DNA from: Shinella fusca
GTDB lineage: Bacteria > Pseudomonadota > Alphaproteobacteria > Rhizobiales > Rhizobiaceae
Direction: 5' to 3'
Length of the DNA: 48,687 nt
NCBI RefSeq assembly: GCF_014203155.1
Contig: NZ_JACHIK010000024.1
Span: 1 to 48,687 of the forward strand
Part shown: piece after piece, positions 1 through 9,015 of the stretch
Position numbering within the stretch: position 1 is the first letter of the stretch
Layout of the letters: every line of letters begins with the position of its first letter
Notes under the pieces: model-generated
Told to the model about the DNA's origin: nothing
The model's input: only the letters and a program-made list of their open reading frames with translations
Databases searched by the model: none
Program-made: the position numbers and the translations under genes

Positions 1-163
1 GCTCGGACACGGTCTCTGGCGACCTGGGATGACGAGGTACGCTGCCGCAACGCGAACATACAATATTCTCGCGCGATACACAGATAAGGATGACGGAGGA
101 GAGGTGAGAGAGAGAGGGAGAGAGTAGGGGAGTGGAACGACCCCATAGGCATTCCCCAAAATG
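1..163. other. Intergenic, no gene seen
   Basis: I find no convincing coding frame or RNA here. The only visible feature is a purine-rich GA-repeat stretch at about 98-133. It lies beyond the terminator of the downstream minus-strand gene, so it probably belongs to whatever lies left of the window. Confidence 0.5.
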
Positions 164-202
164 AAAAAGGGCGTGCCCGCTTCCGCCGGCACGCCCTTTT
201 TT
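164..202 (-). terminator. Rho-independent terminator of the DMGDH-like gene
   Basis: A 9-bp perfect stem (169-177 with 188-196, GGGCGTGCC/GGCACGCCC) is flanked by five A on the left and six T on the right. Read on the minus strand it lies just past the stop codon at 217 and ends in a T run. The A/T flanks make it potentially bidirectional. Confidence 0.9.
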
Positions 203-216
203 GATGGCTTTGCCGC

Positions 217-2778
217 TTACGTTCGCGGCTTCAGGTTCTCCGGGTCGTAGAGCGGCTTGTAGCCGATGCCGACCACCTCGACCGGATAGGTCTCGTCGAA
301 GTACGAGATGTTGAGCTTGCGGCCTTCCTGGCAATAGGCCCACGGCAGGTAGGCGAGCGCGATGTTCTTGCCGATGGTCGGGCCGAAGGCGATGGAGGTC
401 GTGTAGGAGCGGCGGCCGAGTTCGTCGACCAGCACCTCGCCCGTCTCGGGATCCATGACCGGCAGGTTGCCGAGCGGGTAGCGCTTCACGCCGTTCCTGT
501 CGGTGTTCTCCGTCATGACGAGCGTGCAGAGCATGGCGGGCTGGTGGTCGCGCGCCTTGTATTCGAGGTGCTTGGCCTTGCCGCGGAAATCGGCTTCCTT
601 GACCTTCGGGCGGGCAAGGTCGGCCTCGATGAGGTTGTACTGGGTGAGAAGGTCGGCGTTCTGGAGGCGCAGGCTCTTTTCCATGCGGCGCGAGTTGGCA
701 TAGGTCTCGACGCCGAAGGCCATGACGCCGGTGGCGCGCAGCGCATCCCAGACGGCAAGGCCGTCCTCGTACTTCATGTGCAGCTCCCAGCCCTGCTCGC
801 CGACATAGGAGATGCGGAAGGCGGTGACGGGCTTGCCGGCGATCTCGATCTGCTTGATCGCGGCGAAGGCGAAGTTCTCCTGGTCGAGTCCTGCCGGGTC
901 CGCCACCACCTTCTTGAGCGTCTCGCGGGCGTTCGGGCCCCAGATGCCGATGGTGATGAACTTCTCCGAGACGTCGGTGATGGTGACGTCGAGGCCGCGG
1001 TCCTCGGCGACGCGCTTCATGTAGTGGAAGTCGCGCGGGCCGGCATCGGCGCCGTTGACGAGGCGGCAGCGGTCCGCCATGCGGAAGACGGTAAAGTCGG
1101 CGCGCACCATGCCCTCGTCGTCGAGGAAGTGGGTGTAGATGCCCTTGCCGACATTGCCGTCGCCGCCGATCTTCGCCGCGCAGAGCCATTCCAGAAGCTC
1201 GACGTGGTCGGGGCCTTCGATATCGACCATGTGGAAATGCGAGAGGTTGACGATGCCGCAATCCTCGCTCATCGCCAGATGCTCGGCATTGGAGACGCGC
1301 CAGAAGTGGCGGCTGTCCCATTCGTTCTCGCGCACCGGCACGCGGTCGCCGTATTTTTCCAGAAGATGCTCGTTGGCCTTGTAGCCGTGCGCGCGCTCCC
1401 AGCCGCCGAGCTCCATGAAGTAGCCGCCGAGTTCCACTTCGCGCTCGTAGAAGGGCGAGCGCTTGACGCCCCGGCCGCTGGCATAGGGCTCGCGCGTGTG
1501 GACGGCCGGGAAGTAGATCTTCTGCGCGGCCTCGAAGGTGCGGCCCTCGATGAACTTCTCTTCGAGCTGGTGCGGGTAGAAGCGTGCGTAGTCGATCGAG
1601 TTGTGGTCGATCTCCGTGCGGCCGTCCGTCATCCAGTCGGCGATGAGCTTGCCGTAGCCGGGGCCGTCCTTGACCCAGATGGCGACGCAGTACCAGAGCC
1701 CGCGCACCTTCTGGCTCTCGCCGCAGGAGGGCCCGCCGGCGGCGGAGACCTGCAGCAGGCCGTTGAAGGAATGGCCCTCGTTATAGCCGAGCTCGCCGAG
1801 GATCGGCGTCAGCTCCATCGCCTTTTCGAGCGGTTCGATGATCTGCTCCATGTCGAGGTCGCGCTGCGAGGGCGAAAGGCGCGCCTCGTGCTTCTCGAGA
1901 ATGTCGCGCGGGTGGCAGAGACGCGGATTGGTGGTCTCGTAGTAGCCCCACTCGATCTGGCCGCCCTCGGTGGTCTTCGGATCGCCCGTATCGCGCATAT
2001 AGGCCGAATTGCCCTGGTCGCGCAGCAGCGGGAAGCCGATTTCCTTGCCGGTGCCTTCGAATTCGTTGTACGGGCCGAAGAAGGTCAGCGGATGGTCGAC
2101 CGGCATGACCGGCAGGTCCTCGCCGACCATTTCGGCGATGAGGCGGCCCCAGATGCCGGCGCAGACGATGACGTGGTCCGCCATGATCGTGCCGCGATGG
2201 GTGACGACGCCCTTGATATGGCCGTTCTCGACGAGGAGCGAGGTTGCGGGCGTGTTGCCGAAGACCTGCAGCTTGCCGGATTTCTCGGCGGCGTCGACCA
2301 GCTTGCCGGCGACGGTCTGCGAGCGGGGAATGACGAGGCCGGCGTCGGGGTCGAAGAGGCCGCCCTGCACCTGGTCTTCCTCGATCAGCGGGAACATGTC
2401 CTTGATCTCGGACGGCGAGACATAGCGCGCGCGCGTGCCAAAGGCCTTGGCGGAGGAGAGCTTGCGCTTGATCTCTTCCATCCATGTATCGTCGCCCGTG
2501 CGGGCGACTTCGAGGCCGCCGATGCGGGCGTAGTGGCCCATCTTCTCGTAGAAATCGATGGAATACTGGGTTGTCCAGACCGAAAGGTAGTCGTGGCTCG
2601 TCGTGTAGCAGAAGTCCGAGGCATGCGCCGTCGAACCGATGTCGGTCGGGATGCCCGACTTGTCGATGCCCACGATATCGTCCCATCCGCGCTCGATGAG
2701 ATGATGGGCGATGGATGCGCCCACGATGCCGCCCAGACCGATGATGACGACCTTCGCCTTTTGCGGAAACTCTGCCAT
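217..2778 (-). CDS. Dimethylglycine/sarcosine dehydrogenase-like FAD oxidoreductase with GcvT domain
   Basis: This 853-residue protein has the two-part layout of the DMGDH/SARDH family. An N-terminal FAD oxidoreductase (about 8-395) is followed by a short FAO-type middle segment and a folate-binding GcvT region (about 460-740) with its C-terminal barrel (about 755-845). Family members oxidise an N-methyl group of a glycine derivative and pass the one-carbon unit to tetrahydrofolate in the cytoplasm. The Rossmann glycines are visible at residues 14-20 (GLGGIVG). His52 in GSTAHAS sits where family members attach FAD covalently. The start is ATG at 2778 and length is normal for the family. It stands alone with its own terminator. 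Rhizobia carry many paralogues, so the exact substrate (dimethylglycine, sarcosine or another N-methyl compound) cannot be read from the sequence. Confidence 0.85.
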   Translation of the reverse strand: MAEFPQKAKVVIIGLGGIVGASIAHHLIERGWDDIVGIDKSGIPTDIGSTAHASDFCYTTSHDYLSVWTTQYSIDFYEKMGHYARIGGLEVARTGDDTWMEEIKRKLSSAKAFGTRARYVSPSEIKDMFPLIEEDQVQGGLFDPDAGLVIPRSQTVAGKLVDAAEKSGKLQVFGNTPATSLLVENGHIKGVVTHRGTIMADHVIVCAGIWGRLIAEMVGEDLPVMPVDHPLTFFGPYNEFEGTGKEIGFPLLRDQGNSAYMRDTGDPKTTEGGQIEWGYYETTNPRLCHPRDILEKHEARLSPSQRDLDMEQIIEPLEKAMELTPILGELGYNEGHSFNGLLQVSAAGGPSCGESQKVRGLWYCVAIWVKDGPGYGKLIADWMTDGRTEIDHNSIDYARFYPHQLEEKFIEGRTFEAAQKIYFPAVHTREPYASGRGVKRSPFYEREVELGGYFMELGGWERAHGYKANEHLLEKYGDRVPVRENEWDSRHFWRVSNAEHLAMSEDCGIVNLSHFHMVDIEGPDHVELLEWLCAAKIGGDGNVGKGIYTHFLDDEGMVRADFTVFRMADRCRLVNGADAGPRDFHYMKRVAEDRGLDVTITDVSEKFITIGIWGPNARETLKKVVADPAGLDQENFAFAAIKQIEIAGKPVTAFRISYVGEQGWELHMKYEDGLAVWDALRATGVMAFGVETYANSRRMEKSLRLQNADLLTQYNLIEADLARPKVKEADFRGKAKHLEYKARDHQPAMLCTLVMTENTDRNGVKRYPLGNLPVMDPETGEVLVDELGRRSYTTSIAFGPTIGKNIALAYLPWAYCQEGRKLNISYFDETYPVEVVGIGYKPLYDPENLKPRT

Positions 2779-3113
2779 TCTTGAGACCCCAATGAGAATT
2801 TGCGGCCGATTTTAGGGCCTCGCCCGGCGCCTGTGCAGCCTGTCTGCGACTCGTCCGCGACCAGTTCCGACAGTCTCCCGAGCAAGTCCCGGACCGGCGG
2901 CACGACCCTAGCGGATCGCCGGGGCGGCGCAACGCTTTTCGACCGGATCTCGGCAGGCCGAAGGGGCGGGCCTTTTACCCATGCGTCAGCTGCATGGGTG
3001 GCGTGCCGACTTGGCGCTGTTTCGCATCGCAGCATCGACGTATAAAGCACCCATCGAAAGACGCGGCGCCACGGATCGGTGCCGAACAGAGAGCCTCAGG
3101 AAAGGGGATCATC
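2779..3113. promoter_or_regulatory. Divergent intergenic region with possible promoter for the DUF1127 gene
   Basis: This 335-base stretch separates two divergent genes and has no credible coding frame. A TATAAA at 3041-3046 is a candidate -10 box for the rightward DUF1127 gene, but I see no good -35 at the usual distance. A strong purine-rich ribosome site (AGGAAAGGGG, 3098-3107) precedes the ATG at 3114. Confidence 0.3.
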
Positions 3114-3260
3114 ATGAACATGGCACGTTCCTTCAGCAATTGGCGCAAGTACCGTCAGACCATCAACGAACTCGACCGCATGACCGCCCGCGAACTCAGC
3201 GATCTGGGCATCGAGCGCTCGCAGATCAAGGCTGTCGCCCGCGCTGCCGTCGGCTTCTGA
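3114..3260 (+). CDS. DUF1127 mini-protein (48 aa)
   Basis: This 48-residue, arginine-rich protein carries the DUF1127 core: an N-terminal RSFSNWRKYRQTINEL helix, then a segment reading LDRMTARELSDLGIERSQI. DUF1127 proteins are small, often RNA-related and stress-linked regulators in alphaproteobacteria. The start is ATG 3114, preceded by AGGAAAGGGG; a second ATG two codons later is possible. A longer upstream reading frame exists but lacks a ribosome site. A terminator follows at 3293-3317, then the four-hairpin RNA at about 3446-3604. This is the same order as the Rhodobacter ccaF1-CcsR locus. By that precedent, partial read-through into the RNA is plausible; this is inference. Confidence 0.88.
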   Translation: MNMARSFSNWRKYRQTINELDRMTARELSDLGIERSQIKAVARAAVGF

Positions 3261-3292
3261 GCCGATACGCCGCAAGCCGGCAATTCCTGCAA

Positions 3293-3317
3293 CGCCCGCC
3301 CTCCGGCGGGCGTTTTT
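3293..3317 (+). terminator. Terminator after the DUF1127 gene
   Basis: An 8-bp perfect GC stem (3293-3300 with 3305-3312, CGCCCGCC/GGCGGGCG) with a four-base loop is followed by TTTTT. It lies 32 bases after the DUF1127 stop codon and before the small RNA, so it decides how much of the message continues into the RNA hairpins. Confidence 0.88.
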
Positions 3318-3445
3318 GCATGTGCGAAGAAGCGAAGGCCGGCTAGGCCGATTCGGCATGATTGAGGCATACGCCAAGCGCATAACGCATAGCTGCCTTG
3401 CAAAACGATGCCTATGAAATAATCAGGAATCGCGTATAGTCATAC

Positions 3446-3604
3446 TTATCGAAACAACGTACCTCCTCCCACGAAGTTTCGATGTTGCAGAAGGTCTACT
3501 CCTCCTCCCAAGACCGACTGCGGGAATGGCGACACTCCTCCTCCCAGTCGCCATTCGGTTCTATCGGAAAGCCTGCCGCCTCCTCCTCCCGCGGCAGGCT
3601 TTTC
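3446..3604 (+). ncRNA. Four-hairpin CCUCCUCCC-loop small RNA (cuckoo/CcsR-like)
   Basis: Four consecutive hairpins each expose the anti-Shine-Dalgarno motif CCTCCTCCC in the loop: motifs at 3462-3470, 3501-3509, 3537-3545 and 3582-3590. Stems are 3451-3455/3476-3480 with inner CGT/ACG; 3493-3497/3511-3515; 3525-3533/3547-3555 (9 bp); and 3570-3579/3591-3600 (10 bp, followed by T residues, so also a terminator). Loops with this motif define the 'cuckoo' RNA family of Rhizobiales and the CcsR RNAs of Rhodobacter, which also follow a DUF1127 gene. Such loops are expected to pair with ribosome sites or sequester a protein. A TATAGT at 3435-3440 is a possible own -10 box with no clear -35. The 5' end is estimated; it could be one RNA or several processed ones. 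Confidence 0.88.
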
Positions 3605-3750
3605 CATTTCAGGACCCAATTTCCCCGATGAGAAGACAGAACGGCAGCGGACGGGCCCGGCCCGGTGGCCATGCCGCGTGTGCGCAGAACGACGAATGCC
3701 CGGGGCAGGCCCGGGCATGATGCGGTTCTTCGCGGAAGTTGTGATTCGCC

Positions 3751-4461
3751 TCAGGCGACGTTTCGCAGCGGCGCCTTTCCGGACTGGCGGACGGCGGCCG
3801 GGATCTGCCGCAGCACTTCCAGCGCCAGCGCGCGGGCGTTCTCCTGCGCCTTGTCGAGGTTGCTGATGCGTTTCGCATCCATCGAATAGAGCGTGCCGGC
3901 GCAGCCGAAGATGTCGCGGAAGGCGGCGCGCTCGATGATCGGCGTTTCGAGCAGGTGCACGCGGCGGGCGGCGAGCAGGTCCTTCACCGCCTGCATGGCG
4001 CGCGTCGTCACCATAGAGTTGACGCGGGTGAGCACGACGGAATGGCGGATGCGGATATCGGCCTTGTCTTCCAGGTATTGCAGCAGCTCGATGACGTTCG
4101 CCCCGCCCTGGGCGTCCATGGCCGAGCCCTGCACGGGAATCAGCACGTAGTCGGCATGGCCGACGGCCTTGGCGAGCAGCGAGCTGCGCGAGCCGGGCAG
4201 GTCGACGAGCACGAAATCGGCGCGCGCCTTCTCCTCGGCCACCTGCCGGTCGATGGTGCTCATCGTCACATAGGGTACGACGGAAAGGCGGCCGCCGACG
4301 AGGCTGCCGGAATTCTCGTGCCAGCGGGTGATCCAGTGTTGGGGGTCGGCGTCGAGCACCGAGACGCGGAAGCCGAGGCGGGCAAGCTCGGTGGCGAGCA
4401 GCAGCACGGCGGTGGTCTTGCCGGCGCCGCCCTTGGTGTTGGCGAAGGTGATGACGGGCAT
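3751..4461 (-). CDS. ParA-family ATPase (VirC1/ParA-like)
   Basis: This 236-residue cytoplasmic ATPase begins MPVITFANTKGGAGKTT, a deviant Walker A (KGGxGKT) typical of ParA/MinD-type proteins, followed by DADPQHWITRW. A VDLPG segment near residue 95 is the Walker A' region. The overall pattern resembles VirC1-type ParA proteins. The ATG at 4461 was chosen because GGGGAG precedes it; an upstream in-frame ATG at 4539 lacks a ribosome site. It lies 105 bases downstream of cheB on the same strand. ParA ATPases position chemoreceptor arrays in Vibrio (ParC) and Rhodobacter (PpfA), so a role in placing this chemosensory array is a reasonable inference. No ParB is seen nearby. General segregation or an unrelated role cannot be excluded. 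Confidence 0.85.
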   Translation of the reverse strand: MPVITFANTKGGAGKTTAVLLLATELARLGFRVSVLDADPQHWITRWHENSGSLVGGRLSVVPYVTMSTIDRQVAEEKARADFVLVDLPGSRSSLLAKAVGHADYVLIPVQGSAMDAQGGANVIELLQYLEDKADIRIRHSVVLTRVNSMVTTRAMQAVKDLLAARRVHLLETPIIERAAFRDIFGCAGTLYSMDAKRISNLDKAQENARALALEVLRQIPAAVRQSGKAPLRNVA

Positions 4462-4566
4462 GAGGCTCCCCGGAGGGTTGGCGAGCCGGTCATCGCTCGG
4501 AAGGAAGCACCCTGCATGGTGCGCCTCCATCCTCGCCAATCATGGTTAACAGCCGGTGAAAAACGC

Positions 4567-5658
4567 CTATCGGCGCCGGTCGGCGGCGAGGATTTCCCGG
4601 GCGATCTGGTCGAGCGGCAGGATCTTGTCGACCCCGCCATGGGCGATCGCCTCCTTGGGCATGCCGAAGACGACGGAGGAGGCCTCGTCCTGCGCCACGG
4701 TATAGGCGCCGGCCTGGTGCATCTCGGCCATGCCGCGCGCGCCGTCGTCGCCCATGCCGGTCATGATGACCCCCATGGCGTTGCCGCCGGCCGCGCGCGC
4801 GGCGGAGCGGAAGAGCACGTCGACGGAGGGCCGGTGGCGCGAGACAAGGGGGCCTTCGCGCACCGCGACATGGTAGCGCGCGCCCTGCCGCTCCAGCATC
4901 ATGTGGCGGTCGCCGGGGGCGATCAGCACATGCCCGCGCAGGACGGGATCGCCATGCACGGCTTCCTTGACCTCCATCTCGCACAGGCTGTTCAGCCGCT
5001 TTGCGAAGGCGGCGGTGAACTTTTCCGGCATGTGCTGGACGATGACGATGCCGGGGGAGTTGGCCGGCAACTGCTCCAGCAGCACGCGCAGCGCCTCCGT
5101 GCCGCCCGTCGAGGCGCCGATGCAGGCGACCATCTCGGTCGTCTTGGCCATGGCGCGCCCGCTCGGCGGCGGCAGCACGGCATCGGCGGTGAGCTTCGCG
5201 CTCGGCCCGCTCGGGGCGGCGGCGGCGCGCCGGTTCGTGCCGAGCCGGGCGACGGCCGCGCCTTTCACCGCCTCGCGGATGCGCGTGCCCGATTCGGCAA
5301 GATGGTCCGCCGCGCCGATCCGCGGCTTGAGGATGATGTCGACGGCGCCGGCCTCCAGCGCCTGCATCAGCGTCTCGGAGCCCTCCTCGGTCAGCGAGGA
5401 GCACATGACGACGGGGATTGGCCGCTGCGACATGATCTTGCGCAGGAAGGTGATGCCGTCCATGCGCGGCATTTCCACGTCGAGCGTGATGACGTCGGGA
5501 ATTTCCTCCTGGATCTTCCGCGCCGCCATGAAGGGGTCGGAGGCCGCGCCCATCACCTCGATTTCCGGATCCTCCTCCAGAACGCGGGTCAGCGCCTGGC
5601 GCACGCTCGCCGAGTCGTCGATGATGAGGACGCGGATCTTTTTTCCGGGCAGGGGCAT
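4567..5658 (-). CDS. cheB: Chemotaxis protein-glutamate methylesterase/deamidase CheB
   Basis: This is a 363-residue response regulator-esterase. The receiver domain (about 8-125) has the acidic pair D14/D15, phospho-acceptor D60 in [13 protein letters not shown] and K111. The C-terminal methylesterase domain (about 175-355) carries the catalytic triad Ser183 (GASTGG), His209 (VQHMP) and Asp305 (GMGDDG). It removes methyl groups from receptor glutamates when phosphorylated by CheA, giving adaptation. Its ATG directly follows the cheR TGA with no base between them, so the two are translationally coupled. All key residues are present and length is normal. Confidence 0.96.
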   Translation of the reverse strand: MPLPGKKIRVLIIDDSASVRQALTRVLEEDPEIEVMGAASDPFMAARKIQEEIPDVITLDVEMPRMDGITFLRKIMSQRPIPVVMCSSLTEEGSETLMQALEAGAVDIILKPRIGAADHLAESGTRIREAVKGAAVARLGTNRRAAAAPSGPSAKLTADAVLPPPSGRAMAKTTEMVACIGASTGGTEALRVLLEQLPANSPGIVIVQHMPEKFTAAFAKRLNSLCEMEVKEAVHGDPVLRGHVLIAPGDRHMMLERQGARYHVAVREGPLVSRHRPSVDVLFRSAARAAGGNAMGVIMTGMGDDGARGMAEMHQAGAYTVAQDEASSVVFGMPKEAIAHGGVDKILPLDQIAREILAADRRR

Positions 5659-6510
5659 TCAGATCTTCTTGAAAACCGTGTTGGCGACCTGGCGCACCGG
5701 CAGGCTGATGCCGGTGACCGTTTCGGAGTGGCCCACATAGAGGAAGCCGCCGGGGGCGAGGCAGTCGCACAGCCGCGACAGCACCCTGGCCTGCGTCGGC
5801 TTGTCGAAATAGATGAGCACGTTGCGGCAGAAGATCATGTGCATGGGGTCGCCCACCCTGTAGGCGTTGTCCATGAGGTTCATGCGCGCAAAGCCGATGG
5901 CCGAGCGCAGGCGCGGATGAATGCGCACCTCGCCCCGCCCGGCATCGCGCGAGACCATCACGTAGCGCCGCTGCATCTCCGCCGGCACCGGCTGGATCAT
6001 GTCGCGCGGATAGACGCCGCGGCGGGCCGCGCCAAGTACGTCCGTCGAAAGGTCCGTGGCGAGGATGCGGTAGTCGATGCCCGACCGGCTCTCGACGAAA
6101 TCCTGCATTACCATCGCCATCGTATAGGGCTCGGCGCCGATGGAGCAGGCCGCGCTCCACAGGCGCAGCCGCCGGTGGCCGGCCGCCGCAAGCTCCGGCA
6201 GGCCGACCTGCTCCATGAACTCGAAATGCTTGGGCTCGCGGAAGAAGTCCGTCTTGTTCGTCGTCACGGCGTCGATGAGGAAGATCGCCTCCTTCTCGAT
6301 GCCGCCGTGCTTGAAGAGATAGTCGCAATAGGCGTTGAAGCTGGGAATGCCGGTCGCCCGGAGGCGCCGCCGCAGGCGGCCCTCCAGCATCGTCAGCTTG
6401 GTGATCGGCATCTTGATGCCGCTGTAATCGTAGATATAGCGCGACAGGGCCTCGAAATTCCGGCTGCTCAGGCCGTCTTCGCTCACCTGCGCCCGCAATG
6501 CTGCTCCCAC
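5659..6510 (-). CDS. cheR: Chemotaxis protein methyltransferase CheR
   Basis: This 283-residue SAM-dependent methyltransferase adds methyl groups to receptor glutamates. The N-terminal helical CheR domain (about 15-75) is followed by the Rossmann SAM domain with LWSAACSIGAEPYTMAM (near residues 117-133), the ATDLS motif and the MIFCRNVLIYFD motif, then LYVGHSE. The start is GTG at 6510 with GGGAG upstream. It lies 17 bases after cheW and runs directly into cheB. No TPR extension or pentapeptide-binding oddity is visible. Confidence 0.96.
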   Translation of the reverse strand: MGAALRAQVSEDGLSSRNFEALSRYIYDYSGIKMPITKLTMLEGRLRRRLRATGIPSFNAYCDYLFKHGGIEKEAIFLIDAVTTNKTDFFREPKHFEFMEQVGLPELAAAGHRRLRLWSAACSIGAEPYTMAMVMQDFVESRSGIDYRILATDLSTDVLGAARRGVYPRDMIQPVPAEMQRRYVMVSRDAGRGEVRIHPRLRSAIGFARMNLMDNAYRVGDPMHMIFCRNVLIYFDKPTQARVLSRLCDCLAPGGFLYVGHSETVTGISLPVRQVANTVFKKI

Positions 6511-6527
6511 ACCCGTTCTCCCGGTTC

Positions 6528-7022
6528 TTATGCGGTGGCGGCGAGGCGGCCCGCCGAGCCCATCATCGCCACTTCCGCGCCGGAGAAGAGCCGCGCAAGA
6601 TCGACGATGACGACGAAGCCGCCGTTGCGGCGCACCACGCCTGCAATGTAGTCGGAGGGCCAGCGCACGCCGATGTCCGGCGCGCCCTCGATCTCCTCGT
6701 CCCGGAAGGGAACGACCTCGTAGACCCGGTCGGCGACGAGGCCGAGGGTGAGGATTTTCTCACCGATCGGCACGTCGAGCACGAGCGCCCGCGTGTGCGG
6801 GGTCTTCTCGGTCTTCGACATGCCGAGGCGAAGGCGCAGGTCGATCACCGGCACGCCCTGGCCGCGCACGTCCCGAAGCCCCAGCAGGTAATCCGGCCCG
6901 TGCGGGATCTTGAAGGCGTCCTCGTGGTCGAGGATTTCGCGCACGACCGAGACGGGCACCGCGAAGACCTCGTTGTCGAGCGAGAAGGTGACGTACTGAG
7001 ATTCGGAGGACGTGCCGGCCAT
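6528..7022 (-). CDS. cheW: Chemotaxis coupling protein CheW (copy 1, downstream)
   Basis: This 164-residue single-domain CheW protein has the typical order QYVTFSLDNEVFAVPVSVVREIL, then LRDVRGQGVPVIDLRLRLG, then LVADRVYEVV. CheW bridges chemoreceptor tips to CheA in the array. The start is ATG 7022, two bases after the upstream mcp stop codon (TGA, 7025-7027), so it is co-expressed with that receptor. A second CheW at 10740-11258 lies upstream of the other receptor. The pair has diverged in length and sequence, suggesting each receptor gene may have travelled with its own coupling protein; that is inference. Confidence 0.95.
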   Translation of the reverse strand: MAGTSSESQYVTFSLDNEVFAVPVSVVREILDHEDAFKIPHGPDYLLGLRDVRGQGVPVIDLRLRLGMSKTEKTPHTRALVLDVPIGEKILTLGLVADRVYEVVPFRDEEIEGAPDIGVRWPSDYIAGVVRRNGGFVVIVDLARLFSGAEVAMMGSAGRLAATA

Positions 7023-7024
7023 GA

Positions 7025-8830
7025 TCAAGCGCTTTCCCTGAAGTCTGCGTCGTCTGCATCCGGGCCGCCCATCGACATGTCGAGGGCAAAGCCGCGGGCG
7101 CGGGCCTGCTGGGCGTTGACGCTGTTGTCGGACTTGCGAACGGCCGCCGCGGCAGGCTTTGCGGCCGGGCGCGCGGCGTGGGATGCCGGGCGATGCTGGG
7201 CCGCGGCCGGGACGCCGGAGGCGCGGTCGACGCGGAAGAAGGCGATGGAGGTCTGGAGTTCCTCGGCCTGGGCGGCGAGTTCCTCCGATGTGCCGGACAT
7301 CTCTTCCGAGGCGCCGGCGTTCTGCTGGGTCACCTTGTCGAGCTGCTGGATCGCCTCGTTGATCTGCGAGGCGCCGATGTCCTGCTCGCGGCAGGCGGCG
7401 GAAATCTCGGAAACCAGTTCGGCGGTCTTGCGGATGTCCGGCACCAGCCGGTTCAGCATCTCGCCCGCTTCCGTCGCGACGGAGACCGTCTGGCCGGAGA
7501 GCGTGCTGATCTCGGCGGCGGCCGCCTGGCTGCGCTCGGCGAGCTTGCGCACTTCCGACGCGACGACGGCAAAGCCCTTGCCGTGCTCGCCGGCGCGGGC
7601 GGCCTCGACGGCCGCGTTGAGGGCGAGAAGGTCGGTCTGGCGGGCGATCTCCTGCACGATGGAGATCTTCTCGGCAATGGTGCGCATGGCGCCGACAGCG
7701 CGGCCGACCGCCTCGCCGGAGGCCTCGGCATCCTTGGCGGACTGGCGGGCGATCTTCTCGGTCTGGGCGGCGTTGTCGGCGTTCTGCTTGATGTTCGCGG
7801 CCATCTCCTCCATCGAGGCGGAAGCCTCTTCGGCGGAGGAGGCCTGTTCCGTCGCACCCTGCGAAAGCTGCTCGGAGCTTGCCGAGAGTTCCTGGCTGCC
7901 GGAGGAGACATTGTTGGCGGCCGAGAGCGCATCTGCAACGACGCCGCGCAGGCGTTCCACCATGCTTTCGAGCGAAAGGCCGAGCGTGTCCTTGCCGGAA
8001 AGCGGCTTCGGCGTGACGGTAAGGTCGCCGTTGGCGATCTGGTCGGCGATGGTTGCCGTGTTGCGCAGGTTGCCGGTCATCACGTTGATCGTGTCGACGA
8101 GGTCCTTGATCTCGTCGTTCGTCTTGACCTCGACGCTCTTGTCGAGATCGCCGACGGCGACGGCCTCGGCGACGTCGCGGATCTTGCGCAGGCCGCCATT
8201 GATGCCGAGCGCGATCCAGACGGCGGCGCCGGTGGAAAGGATAAAGGCGGCAAGCGCGAGCGTGATGAGCGTGTAGAACGCCGTGTCGTAGCTGGCGTCG
8301 GCCACGCTGTCGGAATTCGTGATGGCCGCTTCGGTCAGGGCGGAAAGGCCCTTGGTCATCTCGTCGAGCTTGTCGGCGGCGACGGAGCCTTCGGTCTGGT
8401 TGACCTCCAGCGCCAGCTCGCGCTGGCCGGACGCCATGAGCGCGATGATCCTGTCGTTGATGGCGACGTAGTCGTCCCAGAAATCGCGGATGTCCTGCCA
8501 CTTGGCCTTGAATTCGCCGGTCGCGTCGTTCTCGCCCTCGTTGAGGGCCTTCTCGAAGGCTTCGCGTTCGGCGGCAATGGTCGCCTTCGCCTTGTTGGTG
8601 CGCTCGAGCGAGTTGGCCATCAGCAGGTCGCCCTCGGCAAGGCCGAGGCCGTCGAAGGCGGCCGCAAGGTCGTTGGCGTAGTCGTCCTGTTCGATCGGGC
8701 CTTCGATGAGGTCGTTGCGCAGCGTGTTCATCGCGTCGAGCTCGCGGATGCCGATGCCGGCCGAAAGGCAAAGAAGGGCAATCAGGAAGCCGAAGGCAAG
8801 GCCCAGCTTCAGTTTGATGGTGAGGCGCAT
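7025..8830 (-). CDS. Methyl-accepting chemotaxis protein with tandem HAMP (receptor A)
   Basis: This 601-residue membrane chemoreceptor has a first membrane helix at about 10-28 and a second at about 186-210, enclosing a periplasmic helical-bundle sensor of about 155 residues. A HAMP domain (about 209-255) is followed by what looks like a second HAMP-like segment (about 258-302, with [12 protein letters not shown]). The cytoplasmic signalling hairpin contains the tip sequence [21 protein letters not shown] low-complexity Ala/Pro linker leads to a 22-residue tail ([20 protein letters not shown] plus SA) shared exactly with the second receptor. ATG 8830 has AAGGAG upstream. The ligand cannot be predicted. 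No NWETF-type pentapeptide ends the protein. Confidence 0.93.
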   Translation of the reverse strand: MRLTIKLKLGLAFGFLIALLCLSAGIGIRELDAMNTLRNDLIEGPIEQDDYANDLAAAFDGLGLAEGDLLMANSLERTNKAKATIAAEREAFEKALNEGENDATGEFKAKWQDIRDFWDDYVAINDRIIALMASGQRELALEVNQTEGSVAADKLDEMTKGLSALTEAAITNSDSVADASYDTAFYTLITLALAAFILSTGAAVWIALGINGGLRKIRDVAEAVAVGDLDKSVEVKTNDEIKDLVDTINVMTGNLRNTATIADQIANGDLTVTPKPLSGKDTLGLSLESMVERLRGVVADALSAANNVSSGSQELSASSEQLSQGATEQASSAEEASASMEEMAANIKQNADNAAQTEKIARQSAKDAEASGEAVGRAVGAMRTIAEKISIVQEIARQTDLLALNAAVEAARAGEHGKGFAVVASEVRKLAERSQAAAAEISTLSGQTVSVATEAGEMLNRLVPDIRKTAELVSEISAACREQDIGASQINEAIQQLDKVTQQNAGASEEMSGTSEELAAQAEELQTSIAFFRVDRASGVPAAAQHRPASHAARPAAKPAAAAVRKSDNSVNAQQARARGFALDMSMGGPDADDADFRESA

Positions 8831-8976
8831 CCCGGAATCTCCTTGTCGCAGATGCCTGTTAAGGGCGGAGCGGCCGCGACCGCGGCGCTCCCATGCGTGA
8901 AGACCGATACACTCACCCTTCCGCGGGCTGCCATGCAGCCCTTGCGCCGGCGCCTACATGCGCCGGGTTGACTGGC

Positions 8977-9004
8977 GCGGCGCGTCCGTTGCCGGACGCG
9001 CCGC
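8977..9004 (-). other. Strong stem-loop between the two mcp genes
   Basis: A 12-bp perfect GC-rich stem (8977-8988 with 8993-9004) with a TTGC loop lies 12 bases after the stop codon of the upstream mcp in the 185-base gap between the receptors. It lacks a T run on the minus strand, so it is more likely an RNA-stability or partial-termination element than a full terminator. No other function is visible in this gap. Confidence 0.6.
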
Positions 9005-9015
9005 CATGACGATGA

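Noticed and set aside
99-133. GA-rich tract as a possible microsatellite or origin element
   Set aside because: Irregular, short and without other origin features.
544-2784. Long open frame on the plus strand opposite the DMGDH-like gene
   Set aside because: High GC leaves antisense frames open; the product is low-complexity and the minus-strand gene has full family motifs.
3397-3415. CTTG and CCTAT as a possible heat-shock (RpoH) promoter for the small RNA
   Set aside because: Spacing between the boxes is too short for the usual RpoH promoter.
3955-6651. Very long plus-strand frame opposite parA, cheB and cheR
   Set aside because: Shadow of three well-supported minus-strand genes; no domain or ribosome site.
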